Shown here piece by piece: positions 35,401 to 47,771 of a DNA stretch of 64,000 nucleotides. The DNA is taken from NCBI RefSeq assembly GCF_029227915.1, contig NC_079885.1, forward strand, positions 24,429,001 through 24,493,000. The letters run 5' to 3'. The position numbers and the translations under genes were made by a program. Origin of the DNA: Hydractinia symbiolongicarpus (Eukaryota; Cnidaria; Hydrozoa; Anthoathecata; Hydractiniidae). Each line of letters begins with the position of its first letter. Within the stretch, counting starts at the first letter, position 1. The notes beneath the pieces are model-generated. The model was not told where the DNA came from, did no database searches, and saw nothing but the letters and a program-made list of their open reading frames with translations.

Positions 35401-38400
35401 TTATAACCCACACCCTAACAGTGGAAGTCGTAAAAAATCAACATAACCAGGTTATATACCGGAAAATACGGTATATTGAATTAAATATTGAAAGTGATCC
35501 ATAAAAATTACCATAATTTTTTTTCAGCATTTCTTTTCATTTTATTTGCCTGCAGAAATACACTTACGGAAGTGTTTTCAATATTCCTTTACTCCAGTAC
35601 AGTGCTACTGTTTTAGCAAGGCAAGCGCACATAGTGCAAGTTCCAAGTCACGGCCAGGAACCATGTAGAAAAAGTTTTAAACGAAGTAATTACTTAAACT
35701 TTTTATCTACTTTGAGGACAAATAATATTTCCACTTATATGAAATTACGGATAGTTGAATAGCGGATGTTAATGATATTTAATGTTTTGCGATATGGTTT
35801 TCTGTAGGATTTATAACAAAATACGTGATAACTTTGTAAAAAAGTTATTTAATAGTTTTTAATAAAATACGGCAATGTGAAAACTTTGTCTCAAGGAAAT
35901 GACCTGAGAAGGTAACAAAGTATTTTATTATAAAGTTACAAGAAAGTTTATTTTGCTGTTTATCCATTTCTCACATTTACACAGAGTGTAATTGAAATTG
36001 AACTATGTCTTTACCATTAAAATCACAATCAAATCTTGTCTTGAATTCTCTTCCCATTTTAGAACTGTTTTGTGACTGGCTTTGTTATCTTTACCTAATT
36101 GACTTTTGCTACATGAAGCCATTCTTTCTTATTCTGCTTTGTTGAAATTGTGATACAAAAGTTATTTTCACAGCCAGGGGTTTTGAGCAAAAATGAAACT
36201 TAATTTGAAAAGAGAAAAAAAATTGAAAAACGAATGGAACTTTGAAATACTGAAAATAAAATTTATGCACAATACACGTTTTTCAATATTGAGTTTCGAT
36301 CCGGGAATTTCTTATTTGTCAGGTAAATTTGATCTGGGAAAGAAAAGAAAGACTTGCGAATCGCGATTCGCGGACCATTAATTTGAACACTGTGTAGGGT
36401 TTGAAAGTTATTTAACAACGTCATCAGCACATCAATTCCCATACAAGTTGGTTGTCTTGGCCTGACAGCAAAAAAGTATTTAATGTTATTGACATTGACT
36501 TTAACTAAATTAATTGTAAAACCTAGTTAAAAGATTATTTAACGTTAAGTTCAGGTGTCAAGATCTCTAATTTAGGCCACTTTTTTTAGTTAAAAGATGT
36601 TTGCAAAGATACACATCACACTCCAGGATTTCTTATGAACTGTCTTATCGAACACAGACACAATGTTCAAGATCAAAAGTGTTCTTCATTTTTAACACGA
36701 ATGTCAAGTATTGTGTTTTCTGACTATCGTCTGATTAAAGGTTTTTACGAGAACTGTCATAAAGACGTGAAGACATTGAATTGTGGTCAGTTAGCCGCCA
36801 CAACAGAGGACGATGTGAGTATAATGCCCCAATATTAGTTTTTAACAATTACGTATTGAGTGAATCACCAGGGTGTCAGCTGGAAATTATGGCCATTATA
36901 CCATTTAAGAATTTTCTTACAGCAGCATAGAAAAATAAATGCTCAATTGGCAACTAGTATTTCTTAATTAAAATAACAGACGAAATAAAAGCTAGCTAAC
37001 TTCCTGATCACATGACTATGTGAAATTTAAGTTGTTATTTTAAGTAATTTTTAGTGTGATTTTGCAGTTTATATCTTGTGACACACATTTTTGTTGAAAG
37101 CTAAATAATTCTTTTCAAAAGCTCAAAACTGTGTTAGGTCTGCAGGAAAACTCCATAAAGAGGGCTGAGTTTATGCAAGTGTTTAAGTGACAATTGTGAG
37201 AAATTTAAACTGCAGTGGACAAAAGATTTTGCATGCTTTTTAAAGAATTTATCATCAGAAAATTTTCAGTGTTTATTTTTGATTGATTAACTGGATAGAG
37301 GACCTTTAGGGATTTAGTGGGACTTTAAAAATCAATTAAGTAAAAGTAATCCCATTATGCAACTAATCTTAAATTGAATGAACTTATTTTATTGTTTTAG
37401 CCTCACCATGAGCAAGCGGAAGTAGTTAGCTGTCTTGAAGCAAGTATTGATAGTGTTAGTGATAAATGTCAACATCAACTGCTACGTATTGCTGAACTTC
37501 AAGCAGATGACTTCCATCTGGATCGTCCATTGTTCTACGCTTGTCAGGAAGCTAGAGAAAGATACTGTCCAGACGTAAAAGCTGGTGAGGGAAGAATATA
37601 CAAGTGTCTTTTAAATCATGTTACTGATGAAATGATGCCAGCAGAGGTTTGATCAAAGTTTTTTTGTTTTTTCCCTTCTTTTTTTAACCAAATTTGCTTA
37701 TTCTAGGAATTATCTAATTGCAGGTGCAATGGGTTTAATTTCATTAATACTAATCTTTCTATCTTTAGAGTTCCTTTTTTCTTTTTCTACTTTCATTTTA
37801 TTGCAAGTCTTATTGCAAAACTTATTATTGTTATTATTTAGTAGCTGCTAACGTTTTAGAAACAGTTCTCAGTGTCCTCCTTTTATTTATTTTAGTGTTC
37901 TACGAAGTTAGAGGCACGTGAGAAAATGATGCAAAAAGATGTGAAGGTAAAATTGCTTTAAATTAATTTACTTATTAATAATTAGGATTTGTTTTGTCTG
38001 GGTTCTAGTGGTCTCGACCAATGCTTGCAACATGTGTATTTGTGTAGGTAAACTATCCATTATGGAAGGAATGTCAAGGTGATTTTGAAAAGTATCAGTG
38101 TGAAAAGAATGGAGCTTCACAAATTGGGCAAGGATCCAATCTTTTGTTATGTTTGCAAGGAAAAGTGTCTGAAGGTACCATTCTTTATACGTCTCCTTTT
38201 ATGGCATGAATTCTCTGGCGTTGTGAGAATTCATTTATAAAAACAACAGCAAATTTTTATTTGAGGATAAGAAAAGCAATATAGTAGTTAAATTATTTAT
38301 TAATTTTTAAGTTATTTGGCCTCAAATTTAAAAGTGCAATGCAATGCCTTTACATATCTGATTAAACATATTGAAGTCAATCTAATGTATAGTAAAGTTA

Positions 38401-41400
38401 AAGTTTTGTAAATGACGGAATTGTTTTGTAATCAATGTTTTGTAGAAGGCGTGAAAGCACATTTTAAAAATATAATCCAAAGTTTTTGTAATATTATATA
38501 AAATACTAGTCGATAAGGCCCGTTGAGAAATCCACTTAGTCAGATGGAAAATAGGTTGTTTTAGATGTTTTGCTTACGTCAACAGTGCATATAGAAAAAA
38601 AATTTATCAAAAAATTTATTCCTTTACTTTAATGAGTACAGGTTGAGACACTGATCAAAGTAATATAAAGGATCATATGTTTTCGACGAACGCCTGAGGA
38701 GATATAAGGGTTTAAAAATTTGCTGACGCAAATACCAAATAATAACAACTTAGAACATGCTGAACCTCAATTAAACTCTCAAGCCTAAAAAATTTAAAAT
38801 AAAAATTAATGTAACAATGCCCCTTTGTAATAAAACACTTGCAAGTTAAAAAAAGACACGGAATAACTTTTAAAATGATCAGTTGTTGTTTGCTGTCAAA
38901 ACTTCCCTGCCAAATCCAAAATCTATAAGGGCTTGAACATCTTTTCTTTTACGTTAAAAAGTTTTTACTCTTAAAGAAGCCCTATCACATAAATTTTTAA
39001 TTAAGCACCTAAGCACCTGCGTGCTTTGTGTCTCCGAGTCTGTTGGGTTTTTTCTTCGGACAGGACAGGTATTTTAGCAGCACACTTGTTAAATGTAGTG
39101 CCTTTATTTTGCCCTTATTGCGCTTATAAAAAATTTTGGCTAACAGACTATCCTTTTAAGTAAGTCAATAAATTTTACCTTGAGATTTGTAAAATTAAAG
39201 AAATGGATATGTGGCAAATATCTGTCTGAAATGCCTATTGCTATTGTCTTGTACAAAATCTTGACTTTACCCGTCACTGAAGAATGTGATTGTTACTGTT
39301 TTGCGTAAAGCTATATATCTATTTATCCTTTTAATAAATTTATGTTTTATATATGTTTTTTATCTTTAGGAAAACCTGTGTCTCCAAATTGTCAAGCAGA
39401 AATGAGAAATTTTGCAACAATGGTGTTTGATAATTATCAAATCAGCCCTATTATAGTTGCACATTGTGATGTCGAAATTCACAACTTTTGCAGTAACCTG
39501 ATTGGCAAGAGAGATGATGGTGACATGATGGATTGCTTAATGACGCAGGCTACTACTAATGTTTCATTAGGTGCAAAATGTTTTGAAGCGGTGAGAAATA
39601 CGATTTATTTATTTCCAACATTGTTATTTAATTTTTTGTTCTTTCAATCAATGCTTGAAAGTAAATTACCCATATGTGGGCAAGTTCTTCTCAAATAAAT
39701 TAGTTATGGCATTCAGTGATGTTGCACAGTCAAGTTATGTAGGTCACAGTAACAGGCGAAATAATGCAGGAGCAAGACCTCAGTTTAGACTTTCTTTATC
39801 TAATTTGCATTTTTGTTTTATTTACTATAAAAGTTTAATCTTGGAACAAGATAACTAGCGTTTTTACTAGTCATCTTAATTCCCACTTCTTAAAGCACAA
39901 CGCCACAACGCCATCAGGAGATGACATGCTAAACAGAAGATGAACTTTTCTGGGTCTTAGGCCAAAGTTGACAATACCTTTGCTGCCACCAATACCTTAT
40001 TGGTCATCTTTTTAGTACTATCTTTGACCCTCTCTATCTCTATTAGTATAAAAATAGAAGGTTGGTTTACAGATTTGTTGCTTTTATTTTTAGATTGGTG
40101 AAGTATTAAAAGAAACAAATGCTGGAAATAATTATAAAGTTGACAGAGCATTATATGTGGCTTGTGAACCAGTCATATCTTCACTATGTCAAGGAAAAGA
40201 AGACGCTATGTATAATTATTTTAGTTTATTAAGATTTTTATTCTCTTTTTTTTATTCCTACGTTTTGTAGATTAGTGGCTTTCATCTTCTGATTTTTTCA
40301 AATGGCATCTCAAATGAATATCCTATTATTTGTGACTATTAGTTTTTATTTATATATTTATATTTATTTCTAGGATTTTGGGATGTTTAATGGATCATGC
40401 TCACAACCCCAAAATGCCAGAAGTATGCGCCACACAAGTTTTCCACTTGCAATACTTTTTATCAAGAGATTTTCGGTAAGTACTTTTTCACCCTTTTTAG
40501 TTCCTCTTGATGCAGTTAATCCCAGATACTACCATTTTTTTATATATTTTTTATCTACTGATGCACTTAACGTGAGCATTAATAAAACTTAGGATCAATA
40601 TTTCTGGAAAATGAATCTTTATAATTTTATCCGTGAACTGCAAACATATTATTTTTTATCCAAAAAACATTAAATTCCTTTTTTTTTTCTATTTAATTCA
40701 AATTTAGTCAAGAATTAGAGCTCTAGTATTAGTAAAACAGTAAAACAAAAAATATAGTATTTTGCAAGAAGGAAAGCTGACCTATATTTGACGTGATGTC
40801 ATTTTCTGTTCCCTTTGACATCATTAAATTGTATTTTTACCTGATCATGTTTATATTGAAATGTTCTTTAACTGTGTTTCATCATGTAATTACAAATGCA
40901 TCAGGAAATGCCTTCCCCAGCAGTGTTTTATTATTTTTTTCTCACCTTGACCTATTGACCTATACTACTTTGTCTTTTGCAACTTTTATATAGCAAGTAA
41001 TAATTTTGATATAAGTTGAACAATTAAATAGTTCAGACATAAATTATTTCAATTTTTGCTCAAAATCACAATAATTTGTGTCACAAAATGTTAATCCATC
41101 TTTTTGAATCACAATATTTGATATCCCAAAATTATTAAAAACATACCAAAAACGTAATATCTAATGTTGCAAAATGTAAAAATATTTTGATCGTTTAAAA
41201 TTCATTGTTGTGTCTGGACATTCTTCTTCTTTGAAGTATTTTAGTTTAACTATTTTTATTTTCCAGGTTAGATGCTTCTCTTTATCAAGATTGTAAGCAG
41301 GATGCTGAAGAAATTTGTAAAGCAAATAATTTTGATGCTAAAACAGAGACCAATTCACCAGATAATTTTGTCATTGCATGTCTCTATAGAAATTCTTTTG

Positions 41401-44400
41401 CTGTTGAACCAAAGGTACAGTAAATATTTTGTTTTTATACTCTGTAGTAGCTATTGTTTAACGACAACAAAATATTAACTTTTTAAATTGTAAGAATGTC
41501 ACCCAATTTTAGGGACTAAATTAAAAATTTTTTAGGATGGTTACTACTGCCAGTGATCCAATTATAAGTGACACATCAACCCTTACGGAATATTTCTTAA
41601 TAAGAAATATCCAAGGTTACCTTGCTGTCTTAAATTCTATCCTTCAACTTAAAAAGACACATGACATATTTTAAGCCAATCATAATCATACTTAATGACG
41701 CAGCCATTATGGGTTAGAGATAGCAAATTGTATTTTAAAATCTGTTTGGTTTGGTGTAAAGCTAACCCTAGCTCTACTTGTGCATTGTTATTAAAAGTTG
41801 TTTTGTGATTACATAATATGAAACTTTATTTTTGGAATAAATCATTTAAGCATTTAAAAGTAAAACCTGGCTTTTATTCACATACGAATATGCTAACGAA
41901 AAAAGTGTTGACAATATTTAACTAAATTATTTAATTTAATTATAAAACATTCCAAAATTTCTATATTAACCCTAAATAGTTATAGCAGTCCGTCAACGAT
42001 AATAAAAACTTTATTGCTGATGTAAACAATTTTATTTATTGCTGATGTAAACCATTTTATTGCTGACCTAAACAATTTTATTTAAGAATAACTTGTGACT
42101 AACTTGTATATAGTAATGTATTTATAGTAATTTTAAATATTTTAGATTAACATAGAATGTTTCTGATTTAAAACAAGTATTTACCATAAACATCAAATAA
42201 TCGTTTTCGTAGGTATCGTCCGTTTGTTCTGATCATATACGCCGTGTCATGCACCAACGAGCCACTAACATCAAACTAATGCCTGAAATAGAACATCCCT
42301 GCCTGGCTGACCTCGGCAAACTCTGTATTGATAAAACAACAGCCGAAGGGGAGGTATGTTGTTTTCAGTTTTGTTTTGTTTTTTCTCGCAGGTATCAAAA
42401 GATTGCTCTGCTCATATTCATCGCATAATGGCGAGTAGGGCAGATACTGTTAAATTAGTACCGCAAATTCAAAGTGCATGTATGAGAGAATTGGGAAGTA
42501 CCTGTTTGGATAAAACTGGCAAAAACGAGGTACAATTTGCCAAAAAATTTTGAAAGAAATGTTTCTCTTCTAGTTTTGTATATATACTGTAACAAGTCTA
42601 GACCTGTCTATTTCTTTTAGGAAATTGACTGCCTCCAAAATAATTATGAAAATCTAAGTGACAAATGTAAAAAAGCTATTCAAGAGTTTACAGAGATGGA
42701 ATCAAAGGTAAAATATCAAAACAATAGATCTTTTGAAAGGAGAATTGTTTCAGTTTTTTTTTACGTAAATATTTTATTATTTAGGATTTTGACTTGGACA
42801 AGCATCTAGTTGATAAATGTGCATCTATGGTCACAAAATTTTGTCAGGTAAGGTACAACTAAAGCCTTTTAATTAAAATGTGGAGTCATCACTGTGAGCC
42901 TTGTTTGTTTACATGCGATTAATTGAAATTTTCAGAGAGAACTGGAAGAAGGAGACGGAGAGAAAGTCCTACCTTGTTTAGTGCAACACAAGAACGATGT
43001 TAACATGGATCACCAGTGTGCAAGTGCGGTTGAACACTGGCAACTGGTATCAAAATTTTTGTTATCTGACAAAACACAACAATATTTTGTGGGCTACCCA
43101 AAAATATTTTCTGATTTTTCATGATCTTATGGGCTTAGGTAGTTTATGACAGCTTTGACAAGATACTTCATAACAAAACAGCGACTTTAAGGAATAGTAT
43201 GCTTGTACTGATATAAGTTCTTATGATTGTCATGGGATTTTAAACTGTAAACACTTCAGATAATATTGCATGTACTCGACTTTACGAAAAGGCATTTGAG
43301 TAACATGGCAGTTTTTACTTTAACTATTTTAAAAGTAAATAAATGTGTATTGTTTGCAACGAGTCCTGTTTTCTGTTGTAGTTGGAAATGAAGGATTACA
43401 ATTTCAGTCCAGCCTTAAAAGACATGTGCATGAAAGACATTTCAATACATTGTAAAAACGAAAGAACAAAGTATGTACATAAAAGTTTATTTTGTCCAAC
43501 ATTTTAAATATCAGCCTTTCCATTTCATGTCGGCGCAGTTGTGTTTCATGTCAGTGTTTATATTTTTTTTGGCTGTACATGAACAACAATTAAATTCCAG
43601 AGTCAATGAGATCATAACATTTTAGGTTCAAGTTATATGTGGTTTAAATAAAAGCCACATCGGCAAAACTAGCCAACGTAAATTAGGAAATTGTTAACAT
43701 GTCTGTTTTTGCCTCGGCTTTCACCAAGGGTGACTTTTATTACAAAGGCTGGGTATGCTGTTGCCAGGCTCTTTCTAATTTGTCTTTTTGTTATTAAGAT
43801 ATTTTCTTAATTTACAAGAAAATAAATCTTAAAACGAAATCAAATTTGGTAATCATTTGGTGCAATTTCTATTTTTTATTTTTGTTAACTGCATGAAATA
43901 CTTTTCTAAGGTTCGATGCTGTAAAATGTTTGTCGCAAAAGATTGTAACCGACTTCAAATCTGTTAGCGAACATTGTCGTGCTCAAGTCAAGAATGAATT
44001 GATGGTACAGGTAAGTTGCTTTTTGCCATACTCTTTTTTATTAAACGTTATTTTTGTTATTTAGGCTGCATTGTTTTTATAAAATTGATCTTATAAAACA
44101 GACTGTGGCTCGTATTAATAAATCTATATTGTACACCGTAATAATTGCTGGAGTAGTCCTTTTTCACACGCAGCATTTTCAAGACATGTGTGGACTAAGC
44201 TAATACTAAGCGGCTGTTAATCTTCCTTGGGTCATTGGGAAGTGTTTTGAGGATGATGTCATGCCGTATATCGATATGAAGTCCTGAGTGAGAAAATAGC
44301 ACATGAGAAGTGTCTTGTTATTTGTAGTGATAAAAACCGAGGGGTGTGTGTGTGTGTGTGGGGGGGGGGGGGGGATGGAGTGCCAGAAGGTGAGGCAAAT

Positions 44401-47400
44401 ATCCCTGTAAACTTAAACACTTAAAAAACAAGCTGTAGTGATAATTGTCAACAATAATTTTTGCTGACATTTTTTTTTTTTTTTAAGATCTTTGGCAATA
44501 TTTGCGTTAAGATTTCCAAATAAATAATTAGGTTACTTTAAATGACTTCAACGAAGTTTGTTAATATAACTGGACAACAACTAGAAATCAAGCCGGAACT
44601 TTTCCAGTTCTCTATGAATTATTTCATATGTGAACAGGCCTAAATGTATCGTTTTGTTATGAAATGGTCAAGGGATAGTGGGCACAAAAACAGCTATGTT
44701 ACTGCCGAGTTAAAGATGATATATTTTAAATTTCTTTAGAGTGAAAACTTGAGATTAAATCCAGAATTATTTACAGCGTGTGAAATAGATATCCGCAAAC
44801 TTTGTCTACACGTGGAACCAACTGCAGGAAAAGTACGTTTGTCAGCTTTTGTTTCTTTTCTTTTGTTTGTTGCGACTATCAAACCTTTAATTGTTTACAC
44901 ATCCAATGGCATTCACGAAAGAGTAATTTTTTTTTCAACATTCATTTTTGTTTTGATGTGTAAAGGTTATATGCAAATTATCAGTACAGCATATGTCTTC
45001 GCCCTTTTAAAGCTTTGAGCAGTGAGTTTTGCTAAAATATGCCCGATTGAGTCCATGCTTGAATCTAACTTTATATATTTGGCCATTCACCAAAGAAAGA
45101 ACAATCCATTGACTGGTGGATTTTAAACCCAATGCTTTTGATATAGTTTTCTTTGACTTTCCTAGATTGGGTTTATTTTAAATGTATAAAAATTGAGCTT
45201 TAATTTAATTGTAAGTGATGAAAGAAATATTAACATATTAAAATGTTACACTTGTTTTTTAATCTGATGATGTTCTTAGTGTATGAAAAGTATTCCAAAT
45301 TCACAAATCTGGCCAAAATTCCTCCTCGTAGATGTTAATTAACAGACGACCTTTGTATGTTGCAAGTTATATTTTACCTTTGTGTTTTGTATTTTTTTTA
45401 AGTTGGAAGAATGTTTACGTGAAAACCATCACAAACTTTCGAATCCAAAATGTAAACGATTGCTTTATGAGCAAGAAAAGGTGGAAGCAAAAGATCCTGA
45501 GTTGGATTACAGATTGGTGCATGTCTGTGCTAACATGGTGAAACGATACTGCTCTGGCATTTCGCAAATGTCAGACATCATGAGTTGCTTGAGACAGTTT
45601 ACACATGATCAGGATATGAGTCGAGAGTGTAAAGAAATCGTTTTGGAACGGCAAATTGAACAGGCTGAATCATTCGAATTGGATCATGAATTAGTAGAAA
45701 ATTGTGAGGCTGATGCGAAGAAATATTGTCACAAAGAAATGAAGAATGCCAAAAGAGGTGTAGATGATGGAGCTGTTTTCGGTTGTTTGGTTCAGGCACT
45801 TATGAATAAGAAGGTATGTGTCTTTTTGACGGTAAGAGGAGGGTTGTGTATTTGGAACTGTGTCAGTTGAGAAGTTGTTTTTTTTTTGTTTCAGAAACTA
45901 AAATCAGACTGTGAGCAGTTTGTCCGAAGAAGAGAAGAAGAAGCAGCGATGGAAGTTAATCTTAATCCTCTATTTCTTAAATCTTGTCGCGAAGAGGTAT
46001 GTACGCGTGATGATTGCAGTAGGATTTCGATGCTACTATTAACACTTTTATTCTTGTTTGTATTTTTTTTCTTTGCGTCCAACAAGAGTATGCGATGAAA
46101 GTAGTAAAAGCAAATTCCACTTTTAGTGTTTTTATGATTGTTGTTGTTGCTGTATTCATCGGGTGCACATATTTTTTATGTGTGCGTAAAGTCATTGAAA
46201 GGTGTACTTGTCTTTCATATTGTTTTTAACTTGTGCATACACTGCAATAACTACTTTAGGTAGAGAAAACTAAGAACTTTTTTAGATGCTTAGTCCTCCA
46301 TTCTAATTCCCGTCAGTTTTCTGTAACTGCGGACATGTTACATAAGATGTAGGCAAATAACGTATAGTGCGGGTGGGATTTTTTTTTCAAAGGCTTACAA
46401 CTAGTCTATTATAATACCCGACTTTCCGTCTGTGAGCCAAAGATCTGCGAGTAGATACGGTTAATAAATTCCACGCCCTTACAGCTAGGTAAGTTAAATG
46501 ACCCCAATTTTTTTTGTGTGCCATATGTATAAAATTTCCCTTCGCAAAACGCTTATGAAATATCATTCTTTCATAGGTGGATCGTTTATGTGGAGGTCTT
46601 TCACACGATGACGTCATCGATTGTATGAAATTAAATCTGCCACAAATCAGATCTAAAGAATGCGTTGGTGTAAGTTGCTTCTATCTTTTTTATATACTCT
46701 GTTCAACTGATTTAACTCCTAAATCCAACCCCGCTCCATAGTGAAAAGTTTGTAAAGGGGCCACCTTTTCTTGATTTATAGAATTTTTTTACTTTAAACT
46801 GAACAATCTTGTGTATAGGAAGTGAGAAAATTGATAGTCGAAGGTATAGAAGACGTTCATGTTGATCCGCATCTTCAAGAACAATGTGCGAGAGACATTC
46901 GAACCTTCTGCAGCGACATGCCAAGAAAAAGTGGAAATGGTATGGTGGTTTTTTTAAAATAGTTTTTGGGTGTTTTTATAAAATTTAGTTTATGTAAGGG
47001 TACATTTTGTGGAATGAAAATCAGGGATATATGAGGTTAGGTGTACATATGATTGTGTTTTCTTAGAATATTTAGCTGCTAAAAATAATTTTTCACAGTA
47101 TTATAATAAAAACCTCATTAGGTTGAATGCTGCTTTTATTTTATGCCGTGTGCTTCCATTGCTCAAACATGTCTTACTTTTTTCATAGTTGTACTCTGTC
47201 TCATTGATGTCCATAAAGCAAAGAATTTACACTTGAAACCAGGATGTGAAAACTTTCTTTCTAAACGAATGCAGTTATACAATGCTGCAGAGGTGGTATG
47301 TTGATAACATCATGTTTACTTGTTTTTAACCTTAATGGGGATTTCTAATCCGTTAGATTATCATTTCTGTTAAGATTTTGTAAATTCGAAAGTCCTTTTC

Positions 47401-47771
47401 TGGAATTATCACAAGCAATTGCTAACAAATTCAATGAGTTCACTTTAGCTGCTTTAATTACTGAACACCTTATTCTGTATATTTTGATCGGTAACCTAAT
47501 TTGTTAATATGAGAATAATTGTTTTTGTACATGCATTTCCATGCGCGCAGTATTTTGCAGAGCATCAGAACTCATTCCACCATTATCACTTCTTTTGTAG
47601 GACCTGGCTGGTTTCGACAGTATATCAGCAGTGATACAAGCTGTACATCAATCACCCAACAGAAATAACATCTATATGACGTTAATGGTGATTTTAACCA
47701 TACTTTTTGTAGGTGGCATTATATTTGGAAGGTTTACAAAGCGTGTTCGTGCGGAAGTAAAGAACAGATAA
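29455..47771 (+). CDS. GLG1: Golgi apparatus protein 1 (cysteine-rich FGF receptor)
   Basis: Exons (all phases agree): 29455-29584, 33164-33291, 33930-33965, 34061-34147, 36590-36814, 37401-37646, 37896-37946, 38048-38174, 39370-39590, 40094-40209, 40374-40475, 41267-41414, then 42213-42353 or 42392-42529, 42621-42707, 42785-42847, 42936-43046, 43382-43470, 43911-44010, 44740-44832, 45403-45813, 45895-45996, 46577-46669, 46819-46939, 47189-47295, 47601-47771. With one of the alternative exons the protein is about 1101 aa, near the vertebrate length. A hydrophobic signal segment (about residues 19-36) precedes a lumenal region made of many roughly 60-residue GLG1 repeats. Each repeat has four Cys in helical patterns such as C...D..KYC and CLVQ. 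One TM helix (about 1069-1088) leads to the short basic tail FGRFTKRVRAEVKNR. The family resides in the Golgi and handles FGF, TGF-beta precursor and selectin-ligand traffic in vertebrates; here that role is inferred. Confidence 0.96.
30019..30434. mobile_element. TIR element in GLG1 intron 1, related to 57683-58303
   Basis: The left end CGAGGGTGCCGATAAGCCGC (30021-30040) is imperfectly inverted at the right end, GTGGCTAATTGTCACCCTC (about 30412-30430). Interior segments such as CCCGAACTTGCCC, TGCGGGCGATTC and GTTACAAGGAATTG occur inverted in the copy within the FAU intron. At 30231-30285 it carries sequence matching the 3' end of SINE copy 2. Confidence 0.55.
30231..30285 (-). mobile_element. 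SINE 3' end fragment
   Basis: GATAGATAGATGTGCATATT followed by TTACATGGCTAGCCTCAC matches 59888-59925 almost exactly. On the minus strand it is the 3' tail of the SINE, ending in a TATC repeat. It lies inside the TIR element at 30019-30434, while the related element in the FAU intron has different sequence there. Confidence 0.6.
31017..31823. mobile_element. 0.8 kb inverted-terminus element with repeated palindromes
   Basis: The left end AGTATTGTTCTGCCCAATCT (31017-) and the right end AGATTGGGCAGAGCAGTAT (ending 31823) are inverse with few mismatches. Subterminal zones hold four copies of the palindrome CAGTCTTAAGACTG or its close form (near 31050, 31096, 31736, 31756). The middle has a further inverted repeat (CAACCATATTA, about 31300, and TAATATGGTTG, about 31421) and one around TAGTCTAT. 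No transposase. It lies in GLG1 intron 1. Confidence 0.65.
31874..32001 (+). mobile_element. Short repeat, ACTAGTCG...GTATTATAAT family, copy 2
   Basis: Starts ACTAGTCGTTAGCCCGTGG and ends ACAGACGTATACGGGTATTA then TAATATAG. Matches 13855-13973 at both ends and in ACCATTTTGCGTGAC. It sits about 50 bp downstream of the 0.8 kb palindromic element in GLG1 intron 1. Confidence 0.6.
34321..35473. mobile_element. 1.15 kb TIR element in GLG1 intron 4
   Basis: The 23 bp left terminus TACCGCATTTTCCGGTATAT then AAC (34321-34343) is inverted at 35451-35473 with one mismatch. Subterminal AACCCGCA/AACCTGCA-like words recur near both ends. No transposase frame is present, so it is a non-autonomous DNA transposon. 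A TA-type target duplication is possible but not certain. Confidence 0.75.
42213..42353 (+). other. GLG1: GLG1 alternative exon A
   Basis: A 47-codon exon in phase 0/0. It begins VSSVCSDHIRRVMHQRATNI, has KLMPEIEHPC and ADLGKLCIDK, and ends in GE before GTATGT. This is the half-repeat that precedes the CLQ helix (exon 42621-42707, EIDCLQNNYENLSDKC). Of the two candidates it looks closer to my memory of the vertebrate sequence at this place (HQRA..KL.P.....C..DLG..C). Confidence 0.85.
42392..42529 (+). other. GLG1: GLG1 alternative exon B
   Basis: A 46-codon exon in phase 0/0, homologous to exon A: VSKDCSAHIHRIMASRADTV, KLVPQIQSAC, RELGSTCLDK. I count 22 identities over 46 aligned residues; all three Cys, the RA, KL.P, LG and DKT positions are kept. 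It starts 38 bp after exon A ends, and its own acceptor (TTTTTTCTCGCAG) and donor (GTACAA) look usable. Both exons are open and free of damage, so both are probably functional. Confidence 0.85.
44344..44374 (+). repeat. TG repeat followed by G run
   Basis: About eight TG units, then about 15 G residues, in a GLG1 intron. A simple repeat. Confidence 0.9.

Noticed and set aside
36193-36381. 62-codon lysine-rich frame in a GLG1 intron
   Set aside because: No family features and not compatible in phase with neighbouring GLG1 exons, which already join in phase without it.
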